From: M3007 sp964589365
Lineage (GTDB): Bacteria > Bacteroidota > Bacteroidia > Chitinophagales > Saprospiraceae
Length of the DNA stretch: 64,000 nt
NCBI GenBank assembly: GCA_964589365.1
Contig: CAZPTQ010000001.1
Location: 1-64,000 of the forward strand
Direction: 5' to 3'
In this document: positions 7,910 through 16,109 of the stretch, one piece after another
How the letters are laid out: each line of letters begins with the position of its first letter
Position numbering within the stretch: the first letter of the stretch is position 1
Translations under genes and position numbers: made by a program
The notes under the pieces: model-generated
The model's input: only the letters and a program-made list of their open reading frames with translations
The model's database searches: none
What the model was told of the DNA's origin: nothing

Positions 7910-8902
7910 CTAAACCATCCCGTGCTTCTGATTCAAGGTTACATTCTCCAAGGTCCATTCCAAACGCCCCTCGAAGGGCGCTTTTCGCACCAGGCAATCT
8001 TGTAAAGGGCACACCCGACACGATCCGGGCGGGACACAGCCATCTGTGTGCACGAACAACTCCAAAGACTGCTCGAACTCCTTTGCAATGAGTTGGTCGA
8101 GCGCGTCCACTTCTGTATGTGCCTGATTTACATTGAAATACCAGGGTACCGTGATGTGGCAATCCAGATGAAGCACAGAACCATATTTAATCACCCGGAG
8201 GTTGTGCAAATCAATCCAGTTGTCGCGTTTTTGCTGGTTGAGCGCGACGATGAGCCGTTTCAAAAGTTCGGCATCTGCCTCGTCCGTGAGTCCCGCCACT
8301 GTTTTTCGTATGATTTTGCCACCTTCTACAATGATAAAAATCGCAAAAACGAGGGCAACCGCGCTGTCAATCCAGGCAATGCCCGTGAAACGCAGCAATA
8401 ACAGCCCGACCACAATGCCCGCCGTGGTCCAGGCATCGGAATGAAGGTGTTTGCCACTGGCCTCTAAAGCCATCGAGTGTTGTTCCTGGGCAGTGCGGAT
8501 GCACCACCGTCCGAGCAGGTAATTCACAATCGCAGTGAGAGAAATAATCAGGATGCCGGTATCCAATTGTCCTACAATATGGGGATGCAAAAGATTGATC
8601 AATGCCTCATAGACGATGATCAATCCCGCTACCAAAATCAAAAACCCCTCGAAAGAAGCAGAAATCAGTTCTATTTTACCGTGGCCATAAGGATGGTCGT
8701 CATCGCGGGGCTTGGCAGCCAGGCGCAGGCTGTACAGGCCGGTAAAGCCCGTCACTACGTTTACAGTGCTTTCCAAGGCATCGGTGAGCACGGCCACCGA
8801 GTTGGTCACGAAGTAAGCCGCAACTTTTAGGACAAACAGGACGATGGAAGTAATTACCACCCATTGCTGGACTTTGACGGTGGTGGAATCTGATTGATTC
8901 AT
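7910..8902 (-). CDS. Cation diffusion facilitator (CDF) metal transporter with Cys-rich tail
   Basis: A 330-residue inner membrane metal/proton antiporter of the CDF family with six predicted membrane segments, the loop motif HPYGHGKIE after TM2 and a cytoplasmic C-terminal domain. The TM5 metal site HLHSD (HxxxD) is intact, but the paired TM2 site reads ALESTVN, placing Glu and Asn where zinc CDFs have His/Asp and Asp. The C-terminus carries an extra cluster HTDGCVPPGSCRVCPLQDC with four cysteines, suitable for metal sensing. The metal is therefore uncertain: zinc, iron or manganese are all possible. It ends 42 bp from a convergent gene and is preceded by a small lipoprotein gene on the same strand. 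Confidence 0.85.
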   Translation of the reverse strand: MNQSDSTTVKVQQWVVITSIVLFVLKVAAYFVTNSVAVLTDALESTVNVVTGFTGLYSLRLAAKPRDDDHPYGHGKIELISASFEGFLILVAGLIIVYEALINLLHPHIVGQLDTGILIISLTAIVNYLLGRWCIRTAQEQHSMALEASGKHLHSDAWTTAGIVVGLLLLRFTGIAWIDSAVALVFAIFIIVEGGKIIRKTVAGLTDEADAELLKRLIVALNQQKRDNWIDLHNLRVIKYGSVLHLDCHITVPWYFNVNQAHTEVDALDQLIAKEFEQSLELFVHTDGCVPPGSCRVCPLQDCLVRKAPFEGRLEWTLENVTLNQKHGMV

Positions 8903-8922
8903 TAGATAATATGTGTTTTATT

Positions 8923-9300
8923 TTATTCCCAAAAAACAGGTTCAATCCGCTCCACATACGGCAGCGAAGCCAATTGGAACAGCACACGCTGGTAATTTTT
9001 CTGATGTGTACTGCCAATGACGAGCCACTGCGCGTCTTTGCAGCCCACCCTACCCTTTCCCGAATTCTTTTGGGCCGAAGGGTCTAACTTGCGCACCTGT
9101 CGCCAGTGTTTTTCCTCAGCAGGAATGCAGAATTCATAGTTCATGGCTACCTTCCCCTTTGGCGGCCCAGTCAGACCCTCCTCATCGAGTTGCTTGAAAT
9201 CTAACTTTATTTTTTTCCAGGCATCTGGGTTTTCTGGTGGTTTTTGGGGTTTACAAGCGTATAAAACAACCATTAGGGCTAAAAAGCAAGCTCGATTCAT
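8923..9300 (-). CDS. Small lipoprotein of unknown function
   Basis: A 125-residue protein whose N-terminus MNRACFLALMVVLYAC is a lipoprotein signal with the lipobox cysteine at residue 16. The mature part is charged, contains two further cysteines (YEFCIP, GRVGCKD) that might form a disulfide, and ends in VERIEPVFWE. I recognise no domain. It lies 20 bp upstream of the CDF transporter on the same strand, so the two may be cotranscribed and the lipoprotein might act in metal handling; that link is inference from position only. Confidence 0.6.
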   Translation of the reverse strand: MNRACFLALMVVLYACKPQKPPENPDAWKKIKLDFKQLDEEGLTGPPKGKVAMNYEFCIPAEEKHWRQVRKLDPSAQKNSGKGRVGCKDAQWLVIGSTHQKNYQRVLFQLASLPYVERIEPVFWE

Positions 9301-9376
9301 ATAGGCGTGATATTTTGCGCCAAAATACGCCGCTTCTCCAAATCAAAACATCAACACATCACCGACTATACATACT

Positions 9377-10363
9377 GTGAACTCACGCCGCTCCTTTCTT
9401 CAAAACACGCTGCTCGGTGGCCTCGCCGCTGGCACTGCCGATTTTTGGGCAAAAACCCTCCCAAGTTTTGACAAACCCGACAAAAATGCTTTCCCGGTCG
9501 TTATCGCCACCTGGGGCCCCAATCTAAAAGCAAATGCTGCTGCCTGGGAAGTCCTTTCCAAAGGAGGCTATGCCCTGGATGCTGTAGAAGCCGGTGTCCA
9601 CGTACCGGAAGCTGATCCCAGAGATACCAGTGTTGGTTACGGCGGTTTTCCAGACCGCGACGGCCATGTGACGCTCGATGCCTGCATCATGAACGAACAT
9701 GGAATGGCCGGATCGGTGTCTTTTTTGCAACATATCATGCACCCCGTCAGCGTGGCACGGCGGGTGATGGAAAAAACCCCACACGTCATGCTGGTGGGCG
9801 AAGGCGCTTTGCAATTTGCGCTGAATGAAGGTTTTAAAAAAGAAAACCTGCTCACGGATGTGGCCAAAAAAGCCTGGGAGCAATGGAAAATAGAATCCAA
9901 GTACAAACCGATCATCAATGTAGAGCGGCACGACACGATCGGCATGGTGGCCATTGATACCCAGAAGCGCATCGCGGGAGCCTGCAGCACCAGCGGCGCA
10001 GCATTTAAGATGCATGGCCGCGTGGGCGATAGCCCTATTATTGGTGCAGGAATGTTTGTAGACAATGAAGCAGGCGGCGCAGCCAGCACTGGATTGGGCG
10101 AATTGGTACTTCGTACGCTCGGCAGTTTCCTAGTGGTAGAAGAAATGCGGCGCGGCGCCCATCCGCAAAAAGCCGTAGAGACTGCGGTGAAACGCATTGC
10201 ACGCAAATACCCCAAGGACTGCGAGGAGGCCCAAGTCGGCTTTATCGCGGTGGACAAACGAGGCCGACATGGTGGTTACGCCATCCATCCCGGCTTCAAT
10301 TTTGTAGTGTACCAACGCGGCGAGAACAAGTTGTACGAATCGGGGAGCCTGATGTCCAAGTAG
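9377..10363 (+). CDS. Glycosylasparaginase / isoaspartyl peptidase-type Ntn hydrolase, Tat signal
   Basis: A 328-residue exported N-terminal-nucleophile hydrolase of the N4-(beta-N-acetylglucosaminyl)-asparaginase family, which removes asparagine from N-glycans. The N-terminus NSRRSFLQNTLLGGLAAG is a twin-arginine signal. The autocleavage site is HDTIGMVAID with Thr187 as the predicted new N-terminal nucleophile; the substrate pocket segments GRVGDSPIIGAGMFVDN and GGAASTGLGE follow. This arrangement matches the periplasmic enzyme of Elizabethkingia. The start is GTG 9377, the only candidate placing the RR motif at the front. The enzyme fits a bacterium that scavenges glycoproteins. Confidence 0.85.
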   Translation: MNSRRSFLQNTLLGGLAAGTADFWAKTLPSFDKPDKNAFPVVIATWGPNLKANAAAWEVLSKGGYALDAVEAGVHVPEADPRDTSVGYGGFPDRDGHVTLDACIMNEHGMAGSVSFLQHIMHPVSVARRVMEKTPHVMLVGEGALQFALNEGFKKENLLTDVAKKAWEQWKIESKYKPIINVERHDTIGMVAIDTQKRIAGACSTSGAAFKMHGRVGDSPIIGAGMFVDNEAGGAASTGLGELVLRTLGSFLVVEEMRRGAHPQKAVETAVKRIARKYPKDCEEAQVGFIAVDKRGRHGGYAIHPGFNFVVYQRGENKLYESGSLMSK

Positions 10364-10381
10364 AGATTTATATAATCTCTC

Positions 10382-10499
10382 AACTGGTAAGGTGGAACAC
10401 GGATGACACGGATGGGACACGGATTTGCACAGATTTCTGGGAGATTACAAAAAAAATCTGTGCAAATCCGTGTCCCATCCGTGTTCCACCTTGCCAGTT
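10382..10499. repeat. Large palindrome (45-bp arms, one with a 9-bp duplication)
   Basis: The right arm 10455-10499 (45 bp) is complementary to the left arm 10382-10435 (54 bp) except for one base change and an extra 9-bp copy of ACACGGATG in the left arm. The core words are GGTGGAACACGGATG and GGGACACGGATTTGCACAG. A 7-bp direct repeat AATCTCT lies immediately outside the left arm (10374-10380) and near the right (10504-10510), possibly a target-site duplication. The spacer is only about 19 bases. Confidence 0.8.
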
Positions 10500-10568
10500 A
10501 CGAAATCTCTTTATCCAAATTTGCGTTTAATCCGTTTTAACCCGCTCCCAATCAAACACTACCGATCC

Positions 10569-11609
10569 ATGATGCTGCGCTATACCCTGATTGTTTTCAT
10601 TTTTTGTGTTTTAAACAGCAATCTGTTTTCACAATCCCATGCCGACTGTGTGACGGCAATGGAAATTTGCGACAAGAAAAATCTGAGCGTCAACTCGGCC
10701 GGAGGAGAAGGTGCCAACCGTAGCGAAGCCGATTTTATCGCGTGTTTTATGAGCAGCGAAAACGAAGGTCAGGCTGAGGAAAACTCCACCTGGCTCAAGT
10801 TTGAGATTGCCGAAAGTGGCTCGCTTACCTTCACCATTACCCCGCACAAAACCGACGACGATATTGATTTCGTGGTATATCGCTCCCTTGACGGCAGTTG
10901 CAAAAACATGAAAATTGTGCGCTGCAATGCGGCGGGCGACCCTTCAGACTGGGCTTCTCACAGCAAATGCCTTGGACAAACAGGTCTGCGCAGCGGCGAA
11001 TCAGACTCAAGCGAAGACGCTGGTTGTCAAGATGCCGACGACAATGCCTGGCTTGCCCCGCTCAATGTTTTGAAAGGTGAAAAATACCTCCTTCTGGTCA
11101 GCAACGTGACCACCCGCGGGCCAGGCTTCGACATTGATCTGGGCGGTTCGGCGCTTCTGCCCTGCGAAAAGAAAAAGCCCATCGCGGCGGTAAAACCAAA
11201 ACCTAAACCAACTAAAACACAAACCAAAATGGTGGTGGTTCCAGTTCCAAAGCCCGCGCCTGAAAGTATCGGAGGGCGAAAAGTAGAAGTGAACGAAGAA
11301 GTGAAAGTGACAGGGCGAAAAATCAAGATCAAAGTATGGGACAGTCAGGTGCAAGATGGCGATATTATTTCGATCTACCTCGACGACAAAAAAGTGATAG
11401 ACCGCATTTACCTCTTGCTGAAACCACAAGAATTTGAAATTGACCTCCCTCCCGGGAAAGAGCATTACCTGACTGTGTACGCCGATGATTTTGGGAAAGC
11501 CGAACCCAACACGGCTATGGTGCTTATCAGCGATGGGTTGCGCGAACAGACGATTGACCTCGTGGCGGGCCGCAGCAAGCAGGAAAGTGTGAAGATTATT
11601 CGCGAGTGA
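10569..11609 (+). CDS. Secreted protein with PPC-like N-terminal domain
   Basis: A 346-residue exported protein of unknown function. MMLRYTLIVFIFCVLNSNLFSQS is a signal peptide. The mature N-terminal domain starts DCVTAMEIC and contains ENSTWLKFEIAESGSLTFTITP, the pattern of pre-peptidase/PPC-like beta domains on secreted Bacteroidota proteins, with several cysteines. A Lys/Pro-rich linker (about residues 205-245) leads to a C-terminal beta domain with DGDIISIYLDDKKV. The start is ATG 10569; a frame open back to 10425 is rejected because it would run through the palindrome. It overlaps the convergent mqnB gene by 14 bp at the 3' ends. Confidence 0.65.
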   Translation: MMLRYTLIVFIFCVLNSNLFSQSHADCVTAMEICDKKNLSVNSAGGEGANRSEADFIACFMSSENEGQAEENSTWLKFEIAESGSLTFTITPHKTDDDIDFVVYRSLDGSCKNMKIVRCNAAGDPSDWASHSKCLGQTGLRSGESDSSEDAGCQDADDNAWLAPLNVLKGEKYLLLVSNVTTRGPGFDIDLGGSALLPCEKKKPIAAVKPKPKPTKTQTKMVVVPVPKPAPESIGGRKVEVNEEVKVTGRKIKIKVWDSQVQDGDIISIYLDDKKVIDRIYLLLKPQEFEIDLPPGKEHYLTVYADDFGKAEPNTAMVLISDGLREQTIDLVAGRSKQESVKIIRE

Positions 11610-12255
11610 TTGCCTCCAACATTCCCACAAACACTTCGTTCAAATTCCGGATCGCTAGTGGCAAATCCCAGGCATCCCTGTTGCGTGGCTCCACTCGATT
11701 GGAAATGCTCCTGATTTCAGCAAACGGAATGCCCGACATAAGGCAGGCGTAAAAAAACGCTGCGCCTTCCATGCTCTCCACCTGTGCATCGGGGTATTTT
11801 GCTCGAATCTTTTGGATCGAAACCTCCGTCCCGTGTACTTTATTTACAGTCAAACCTTCACAACTGATCAGATTGGGAAGAGGCGGTTGGGGATTGTTCA
11901 ACAGGGATTGAGGCATAAAACCTAGTTCGGCCACATCCGTGAATCGTCCGTCCCCCTCTTCCACACCGAGATCGCCAAAGCGTTCGCTGACGATTTGAAC
12001 TACGTCTCCCAAGTTCAATTTAGGATCAAAAGCCCCCGCAATACCTGCATTAATGACCCAATCGGGTCGGTATTGTGCAAAAAAACGTCCAAGATAGAAA
12101 GCCGTGGCAGTGCTGCCGACTCCTGTCACAAGCACCTGTACCAGCAGGTTTTCTTTTTCAAAAAGCCCTTCTGATTTTTGCTGAAAATTGGATTCAAGCC
12201 AAGCGATTGTTGGCGCAATTTCGAAAGGCGTAGCGGCTATGAGCAGGATGTGCAT
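11596..12255 (-). CDS. mqnB: Futalosine hydrolase
   Basis: A 219-residue nucleoside hydrolase of the MTA/SAH nucleosidase fold. It removes adenine (or hypoxanthine) from futalosine-type intermediates in the futalosine route to menaquinone. Evidence is the N-terminal ILLIAATPFEIAP, the phosphorylase-fold glycine segment VINAGIAGAF, and the C-terminal ESMEGAAFFYACL followed by IRSISNRVEPRNRDAWDLPLAI, a block I associate with MqnB rather than general MTA nucleosidases. The other mqn genes are not in this window. The gene is single and convergent with the preceding secreted-protein gene. Confidence 0.85.
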   Translation of the reverse strand: MHILLIAATPFEIAPTIAWLESNFQQKSEGLFEKENLLVQVLVTGVGSTATAFYLGRFFAQYRPDWVINAGIAGAFDPKLNLGDVVQIVSERFGDLGVEEGDGRFTDVAELGFMPQSLLNNPQPPLPNLISCEGLTVNKVHGTEVSIQKIRAKYPDAQVESMEGAAFFYACLMSGIPFAEIRSISNRVEPRNRDAWDLPLAIRNLNEVFVGMLEAITRE

Positions 12256-12301
12256 TTTTATGTATGATGTATTATGTATGAACTATGATCGAACCCGCGA
12301 A

Positions 12302-12357
12302 TGTAGCCCGGAACTCTGTTCCGGGAATATATTCGCGTAACAGAGTTCCGGGCTACA
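12302..12357. repeat. Palindrome with perfect 19-bp arms
   Basis: TGTAGCCCGGAACTCTGTT (12302-12320) is the exact reverse complement of 12339-12357 across an 18-base loop; the loop begins with a second CCGGG. It sits in the divergent gap between mqnB and a methyltransferase gene, so it cannot be a simple terminator for either. Confidence 0.75.
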
Positions 12358-12388
12358 CACTAACTTCGCTGCCGAAAAATGGATTTTG

Positions 12389-13120
12389 ATGAAAAAAGAA
12401 TGGTTCGCGGAGTGGTTTGATTCGCCTTATTATCACCTGCTTTACAAAAGCCGCGACGACAACGAGGCCAAGGCTGCGCTCGACAATTTGCTGCTCGCCC
12501 TCAATCTTTTGCCTGGCAGTCGAGTGCTCGACCTCGCTTGCGGCAAAGGCCGCCATTCCCGCTACCTCGCCGAAAAGGGCTTCAATGTTACGGGGCTTGA
12601 CATCTCTCAGGCAAGCATCTTTTTCGCCCGCCAATTCGAGCACGAGCATCTGGAATTTTACCAGCACGATATGCGCAAATCCTTCAGGCTCAATTACTTT
12701 GATGCGGTGATGAATATGTTTACCAGTTTTGGCTATTTCAAAACCGATGCAGATCATTTGCTTGCGCTGAAAAATGTAGCCAAGGACTTGCGGCCTGGCG
12801 GGTTGTTTTTGCTCGATTTTTTCAACGCAAGATTTGTTCACCATAACCTCGTACGTTCGGAAATGAAAACAGTGGACAAGATTACTTTTCATCTCAAAAG
12901 ATGGGTACGCAGCGGGTACGTTTTCAAATCGGTGGAGTTCCAAACAGCTGGCCGCTTGTTCCACTTTCAAGAACAGGTCCGACTTTTTGAGTTGGCTGAT
13001 TTCGAATCCCTTCTAACATCAGCAGGCCTACGTTTGCGTCAAACTTATGGCAACTATAATCTTTCAAAATTTGATGCAAATACCTCTAAACGCTTGATTA
13101 TCATCGCTGAAAAACCCTAA
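12389..13120 (+). CDS. Class I SAM-dependent methyltransferase
   Basis: A 243-residue methyltransferase-domain protein. Motif I is RVLDLACGKGRHSRYLAEKGFNVTGLDIS, with FDAVMNMFTSFGYF as the catalytic-loop region and LRPGGLFLLDFFN after it. The N-terminus EWFAEWFDSPYYHLLYKSRD is typical of a bacterial subgroup whose members have no assigned substrate. ATG 12389 is chosen rather than the TTG one codon earlier. The PAP2 gene starts 5 bp after its stop, so the two are probably one transcript; a joint role in envelope lipid metabolism is possible but unproved. Confidence 0.75.
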   Translation: MKKEWFAEWFDSPYYHLLYKSRDDNEAKAALDNLLLALNLLPGSRVLDLACGKGRHSRYLAEKGFNVTGLDISQASIFFARQFEHEHLEFYQHDMRKSFRLNYFDAVMNMFTSFGYFKTDADHLLALKNVAKDLRPGGLFLLDFFNARFVHHNLVRSEMKTVDKITFHLKRWVRSGYVFKSVEFQTAGRLFHFQEQVRLFELADFESLLTSAGLRLRQTYGNYNLSKFDANTSKRLIIIAEKP

Positions 13121-13125
13121 GGGCC

Positions 13126-13686
13126 ATGCTCGAACTTCTCCAACAATGGGATGCTGCTTTCTTCCATTTTATCAATAGCAGCCTCGGTAATCCGGTCTTT
13201 GACACGTTGTTGCCATGGTTCCGGGAAAAATGGTTTTGGATGCCCGTTTACCTTTTTGTGGCGGTCTTTGCAGTGCTCAATTTTCGGAGACGTGGCTGGA
13301 TCATCCTTTTGGGCCTTATGCTTGCTGCCGGGCTGGCCGATTTCACCAGCAGCACGTTGGTGAAGAAAAATGTGCAACGGCTGCGCCCTTGCAATGACGT
13401 GGAAATGTTTGAGCAATTGCAACTAAGGGTTCCCTGCGGCGGGGGCTACAGTTTCACTTCCAGCCACGCAGCCAACCATTTTGCGGCAGCCGTTTTCCTG
13501 ATTGGGATGTTCGGGTCTTTGGCTCGTTGGTTGTGGCCAGTGGCATTGACTTGGGCTGGGCTGATTGCATTTTCACAGGTTTATGTGGGCGTACATTACC
13601 CTGGCGATGTGCTGTGCGGCGCGGCCGTGGGCGCGGCCATCGGATGGTGGACAGCTTATACCTGGCGACGATGGTTTATACGGTAA
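13126..13686 (+). CDS. PAP2-superfamily membrane phosphatase
   Basis: A 186-residue integral membrane lipid phosphatase. The three PAP2 signature blocks are present in order: KKNVQRLRPC, SFTSSHAANHFAAA and YVGVHYPGDVLCGAAVG, which carry the catalytic histidines and arginine. Several hydrophobic helices surround them. Family members dephosphorylate undecaprenyl pyrophosphate, phosphatidylglycerophosphate or lipid A at the periplasmic face; the undecaprenyl carrier is a likely substrate but cannot be decided from sequence. It follows a methyltransferase by 5 bp on the same strand. Confidence 0.85.
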   Translation: MLELLQQWDAAFFHFINSSLGNPVFDTLLPWFREKWFWMPVYLFVAVFAVLNFRRRGWIILLGLMLAAGLADFTSSTLVKKNVQRLRPCNDVEMFEQLQLRVPCGGGYSFTSSHAANHFAAAVFLIGMFGSLARWLWPVALTWAGLIAFSQVYVGVHYPGDVLCGAAVGAAIGWWTAYTWRRWFIR

Positions 13687-13814
13687 ATAAGCAGAGAATG
13701 CTTGTTAAAACTTTCGACTAAAAAAAGACGCTTTGTAATTTTCGGCGTGGTTTTTGGCTATGGTATTTTTAAACGCATTCATTTTAATCCAAGTCATTGA
13801 AAATCATCATCTTT

Positions 13815-14249
13815 ATGAAACTTCTTTTCAAATTTTTCTTGCTTTTTTGTTCGCTTTCTTTGGCCTTTAAATCTGCGGCGCAAACCTTAAAATGCGTAGA
13901 CAATTCGCAAAATTCGGGCAAAGTAGAATGGCTCGATCGGCAGATCACAACCGGCAATGTACCCTTTGGCATACCCGTCACACGCGAGTTCAAGGTCAAA
14001 AACATTAGCAGCGAGAACCTGATGATTTTGCAAGTGAAAAGTACTTGCCACTGCACTGCCACCGAATGGGACCAAAACTCTATTGCGCCTGGTCACACCG
14101 GCCTCATCAAAGTAACTTATGACAGCCAGAAAGAGGGCGATTTTTATCGAATTGTTTCGGTAATTACCAATTTTGACTCTATGCAATCCATCCCATTGGC
14201 TTTAGTGGGTAAGGTTGACAAAGAAGCGGAGGCGAGCTCGGGGAATTGA
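13815..14249 (+). CDS. DUF1573 domain secreted protein
   Basis: A 144-residue protein with a signal peptide (MKLLFKFFLLFCSLSLAFKSAAQ) and one DUF1573 immunoglobulin-like domain: ITTGNVPFGIPVTREFKVKNISS, then the cysteine motif KSTCHCTATEW and IAPGHTGLIKVTYDS. The Cys-x-Cys pair is typical of the family, which is abundant in Bacteroidota and of unknown role; periplasmic binding or assembly has been suggested. ATG 13815 is preferred to TTG 13797. A second DUF1573 gene lies at 18508-19056 on the other strand. Confidence 0.8.
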   Translation: MKLLFKFFLLFCSLSLAFKSAAQTLKCVDNSQNSGKVEWLDRQITTGNVPFGIPVTREFKVKNISSENLMILQVKSTCHCTATEWDQNSIAPGHTGLIKVTYDSQKEGDFYRIVSVITNFDSMQSIPLALVGKVDKEAEASSGN

Positions 14250-14279
14250 ACATTGAGAGATTAGGATATTGAGATATTG

Positions 14280-14312
14280 ACCCGTTCTAAGGCTTTAAGC
14301 CGTAGAACGGGT
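14280..14312. repeat. Hairpin repeat, ACCCGTTCTA arms
   Basis: ACCCGTTCTA (14280-14289) pairs with TAGAACGGGT (14303-14312), and the middle GGCTTTAAGCC pairs with itself, forming a near-continuous stem. It follows the DUF1573 gene but lacks a long T run, so it is classed as a repeat rather than a terminator. Confidence 0.6.
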
Positions 14313-14369
14313 TTCTCCTTGGTGAAAACCTGTACCTTACCTCCTCATTTCAACCGACCAGAATGCGCT

Positions 14370-14768
14370 ATGGATCTGATTTTTAGCAATTTACCCACGC
14401 TTTTTATCACCGCTTTTTTTGCCATCCTTTTTCTCCAATCAGGACTTGACAAGATTTTGGACTATCGTGGCAATCTCGATTTTCTCAACGAACATTTCAA
14501 AAACAGTCCTTTGTCTGGAAGTGTACGGCTTTTGTTGCCCACCATTACGGTACTGGAAGTCCTGACTGGCTTGGTTTCTATCTGGGCTTTTTTGCAGGTC
14601 TTGCTGACTGGTCAAAGCAGCGCGGCCATTTTTAGCCCTGCGTTGGCAGGGGCTTCGCTTTTGAGCCTGTTTTTTGGGCAGCGTGTAGGAAAGGATTATG
14701 GAGGCGCAGCATCTTTGGTGCCTTATTTTGTAGTGGTGCTGCTGGGACTTTGGATGATAAAAATGTAA
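14370..14768 (+). CDS. DoxX-like membrane protein
   Basis: A 132-residue integral membrane protein with four hydrophobic helices. The first carries ITAFFAILFLQSGLDKILDY, the helix-1 pattern of DoxX/MauE-like proteins, which are linked to quinone or thiol redox processes. No cysteine pair is present, so a direct disulfide role is unlikely. ATG 14370 (MDLIFSNLP) is chosen because the open frame before it runs through the hairpin repeat at 14280-14312. Function is not assignable beyond family. Confidence 0.6.
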   Translation: MDLIFSNLPTLFITAFFAILFLQSGLDKILDYRGNLDFLNEHFKNSPLSGSVRLLLPTITVLEVLTGLVSIWAFLQVLLTGQSSAAIFSPALAGASLLSLFFGQRVGKDYGGAASLVPYFVVVLLGLWMIKM

Positions 14769-14818
14769 TCTCAGCGTTTTCAATCCCTTGCCTACATTGT
14801 AATCGTAGATTTTAGAAC

Positions 14819-15922
14819 ATGAACATCAAACACACAATCTGCCGCAGCCTTGGCGCCATTTTGACGCTCCTGATTTGCTATTTTTTGGGAATATTCGTGT
14901 ACGGCTGGGCTACAGACTGGCAACCAGGGGCCGCGCCTACTGCGCTCAGTTTTGACCAGGTTTCAATGGATAAAACTTTGACAGACAGTGTATTTACCCT
15001 TGTTACCTGGAATGTCGGCTTCGGTGGCTTGGGTGCAGAATCAGATTTTTTCTACGACGATGAAGGGATGTGGCATTCAGGAAGCAGCATGACCCGAACT
15101 CCCCGAAATCTGGTAGAGAAAAACCTAGGCGGGGCATTAGGTTTCTTGAAACAATATAAGGATAGCGTGGATTTTTTCCTTTTGCAGGAGGCAGATTTGG
15201 AATCAGATCGCAGCCATCGCATCAGACAGTACGATGCTTACCAAAAATCGCTGCCGGGTTTTATGGCTGATTTTGCGATCAACTATAAATGCGATCGCGT
15301 TCCCATTCCCTTGCTCGAACCCTGGAATGCATACGGGGCGGTGCTTTCGGGACTGGCCACTTTTAGTCGCTATCAGCCTGTTGAAGCCACCCGCCATCAA
15401 CTTCCCGGCCATTATCCCATGCCCGACCGGATCTTTCAACTTGATCGTTGTGCCGCACTGCACCGCTACCCTACCCTGCGCGGTAAAGATCTGGTTGTCA
15501 TCAATTTGCACAACTCGGCCTATGACCCTGGCGATAAAATAAAGGCTATTCAGCTGCCTTATCTACGCGATCTTGCATTGGCTGAATATGCAAAAGGTAA
15601 TTTTGTAATACTCGGTGGCGACTGGAACCAATGTCCGCCGCATTTTCGTTTCGATTCATTTATGCCCGGCAATGCCAAAGGCTATTCGCAAGGCAATTTA
15701 CCGACTGATTTTTTCCCGGAGGAATGGGCTTTCGCCTACGACCCTGTCGTACCTACCAACCGCAAAGCCCGCGACCCCTATATTAAAGGGAAGACTTTCG
15801 AGACGTTGATTGATTTTTTCCTGGTGTCGCCCAATGTGCGCCTTCGATCGGTGCGTGGCATAAGCCAAGGTTTTGAATACTCCGACCACCAGCCAGTCAT
15901 GGTCACCGTAGCACTTCAATAA
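14819..15922 (+). CDS. Endonuclease/exonuclease/phosphatase-family protein, membrane anchored
   Basis: A 367-residue protein with an N-terminal membrane helix (TICRSLGAILTLLICYFLGIF) and an EEP-fold catalytic domain facing the periplasm. The metal and catalytic motifs are FTLVTWNVGFGG, FFLLQEAD, VINLHNSA, ILGGDWNQCPP and YSDHQPVMVTV, all in the expected order. Family members cleave nucleic acid or phosphoester bonds (DNase I, sphingomyelinase, inositol phosphatases). The exported location favours nutrient scavenging from DNA or phospholipid, but the substrate is undecided. Transcribed alone. Confidence 0.8.
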   Translation: MNIKHTICRSLGAILTLLICYFLGIFVYGWATDWQPGAAPTALSFDQVSMDKTLTDSVFTLVTWNVGFGGLGAESDFFYDDEGMWHSGSSMTRTPRNLVEKNLGGALGFLKQYKDSVDFFLLQEADLESDRSHRIRQYDAYQKSLPGFMADFAINYKCDRVPIPLLEPWNAYGAVLSGLATFSRYQPVEATRHQLPGHYPMPDRIFQLDRCAALHRYPTLRGKDLVVINLHNSAYDPGDKIKAIQLPYLRDLALAEYAKGNFVILGGDWNQCPPHFRFDSFMPGNAKGYSQGNLPTDFFPEEWAFAYDPVVPTNRKARDPYIKGKTFETLIDFFLVSPNVRLRSVRGISQGFEYSDHQPVMVTVALQ

Positions 15923-16109
15923 ACCTTTTTTACAAGATTCTTCACATACAGTTACCAAGCCCCTTATGTCATGACAACTATTCGATATGCGGATAGGCAG
16001 ATTTATTTTTTCTTAAAAAAATCGAACTGTTTTGTACTTTTCGCCCTGAAAAACGACATTTACAAAACAATACGGGGAAATTTAATCTTCTTTTAATCTA
16101 TTGTGAAGT

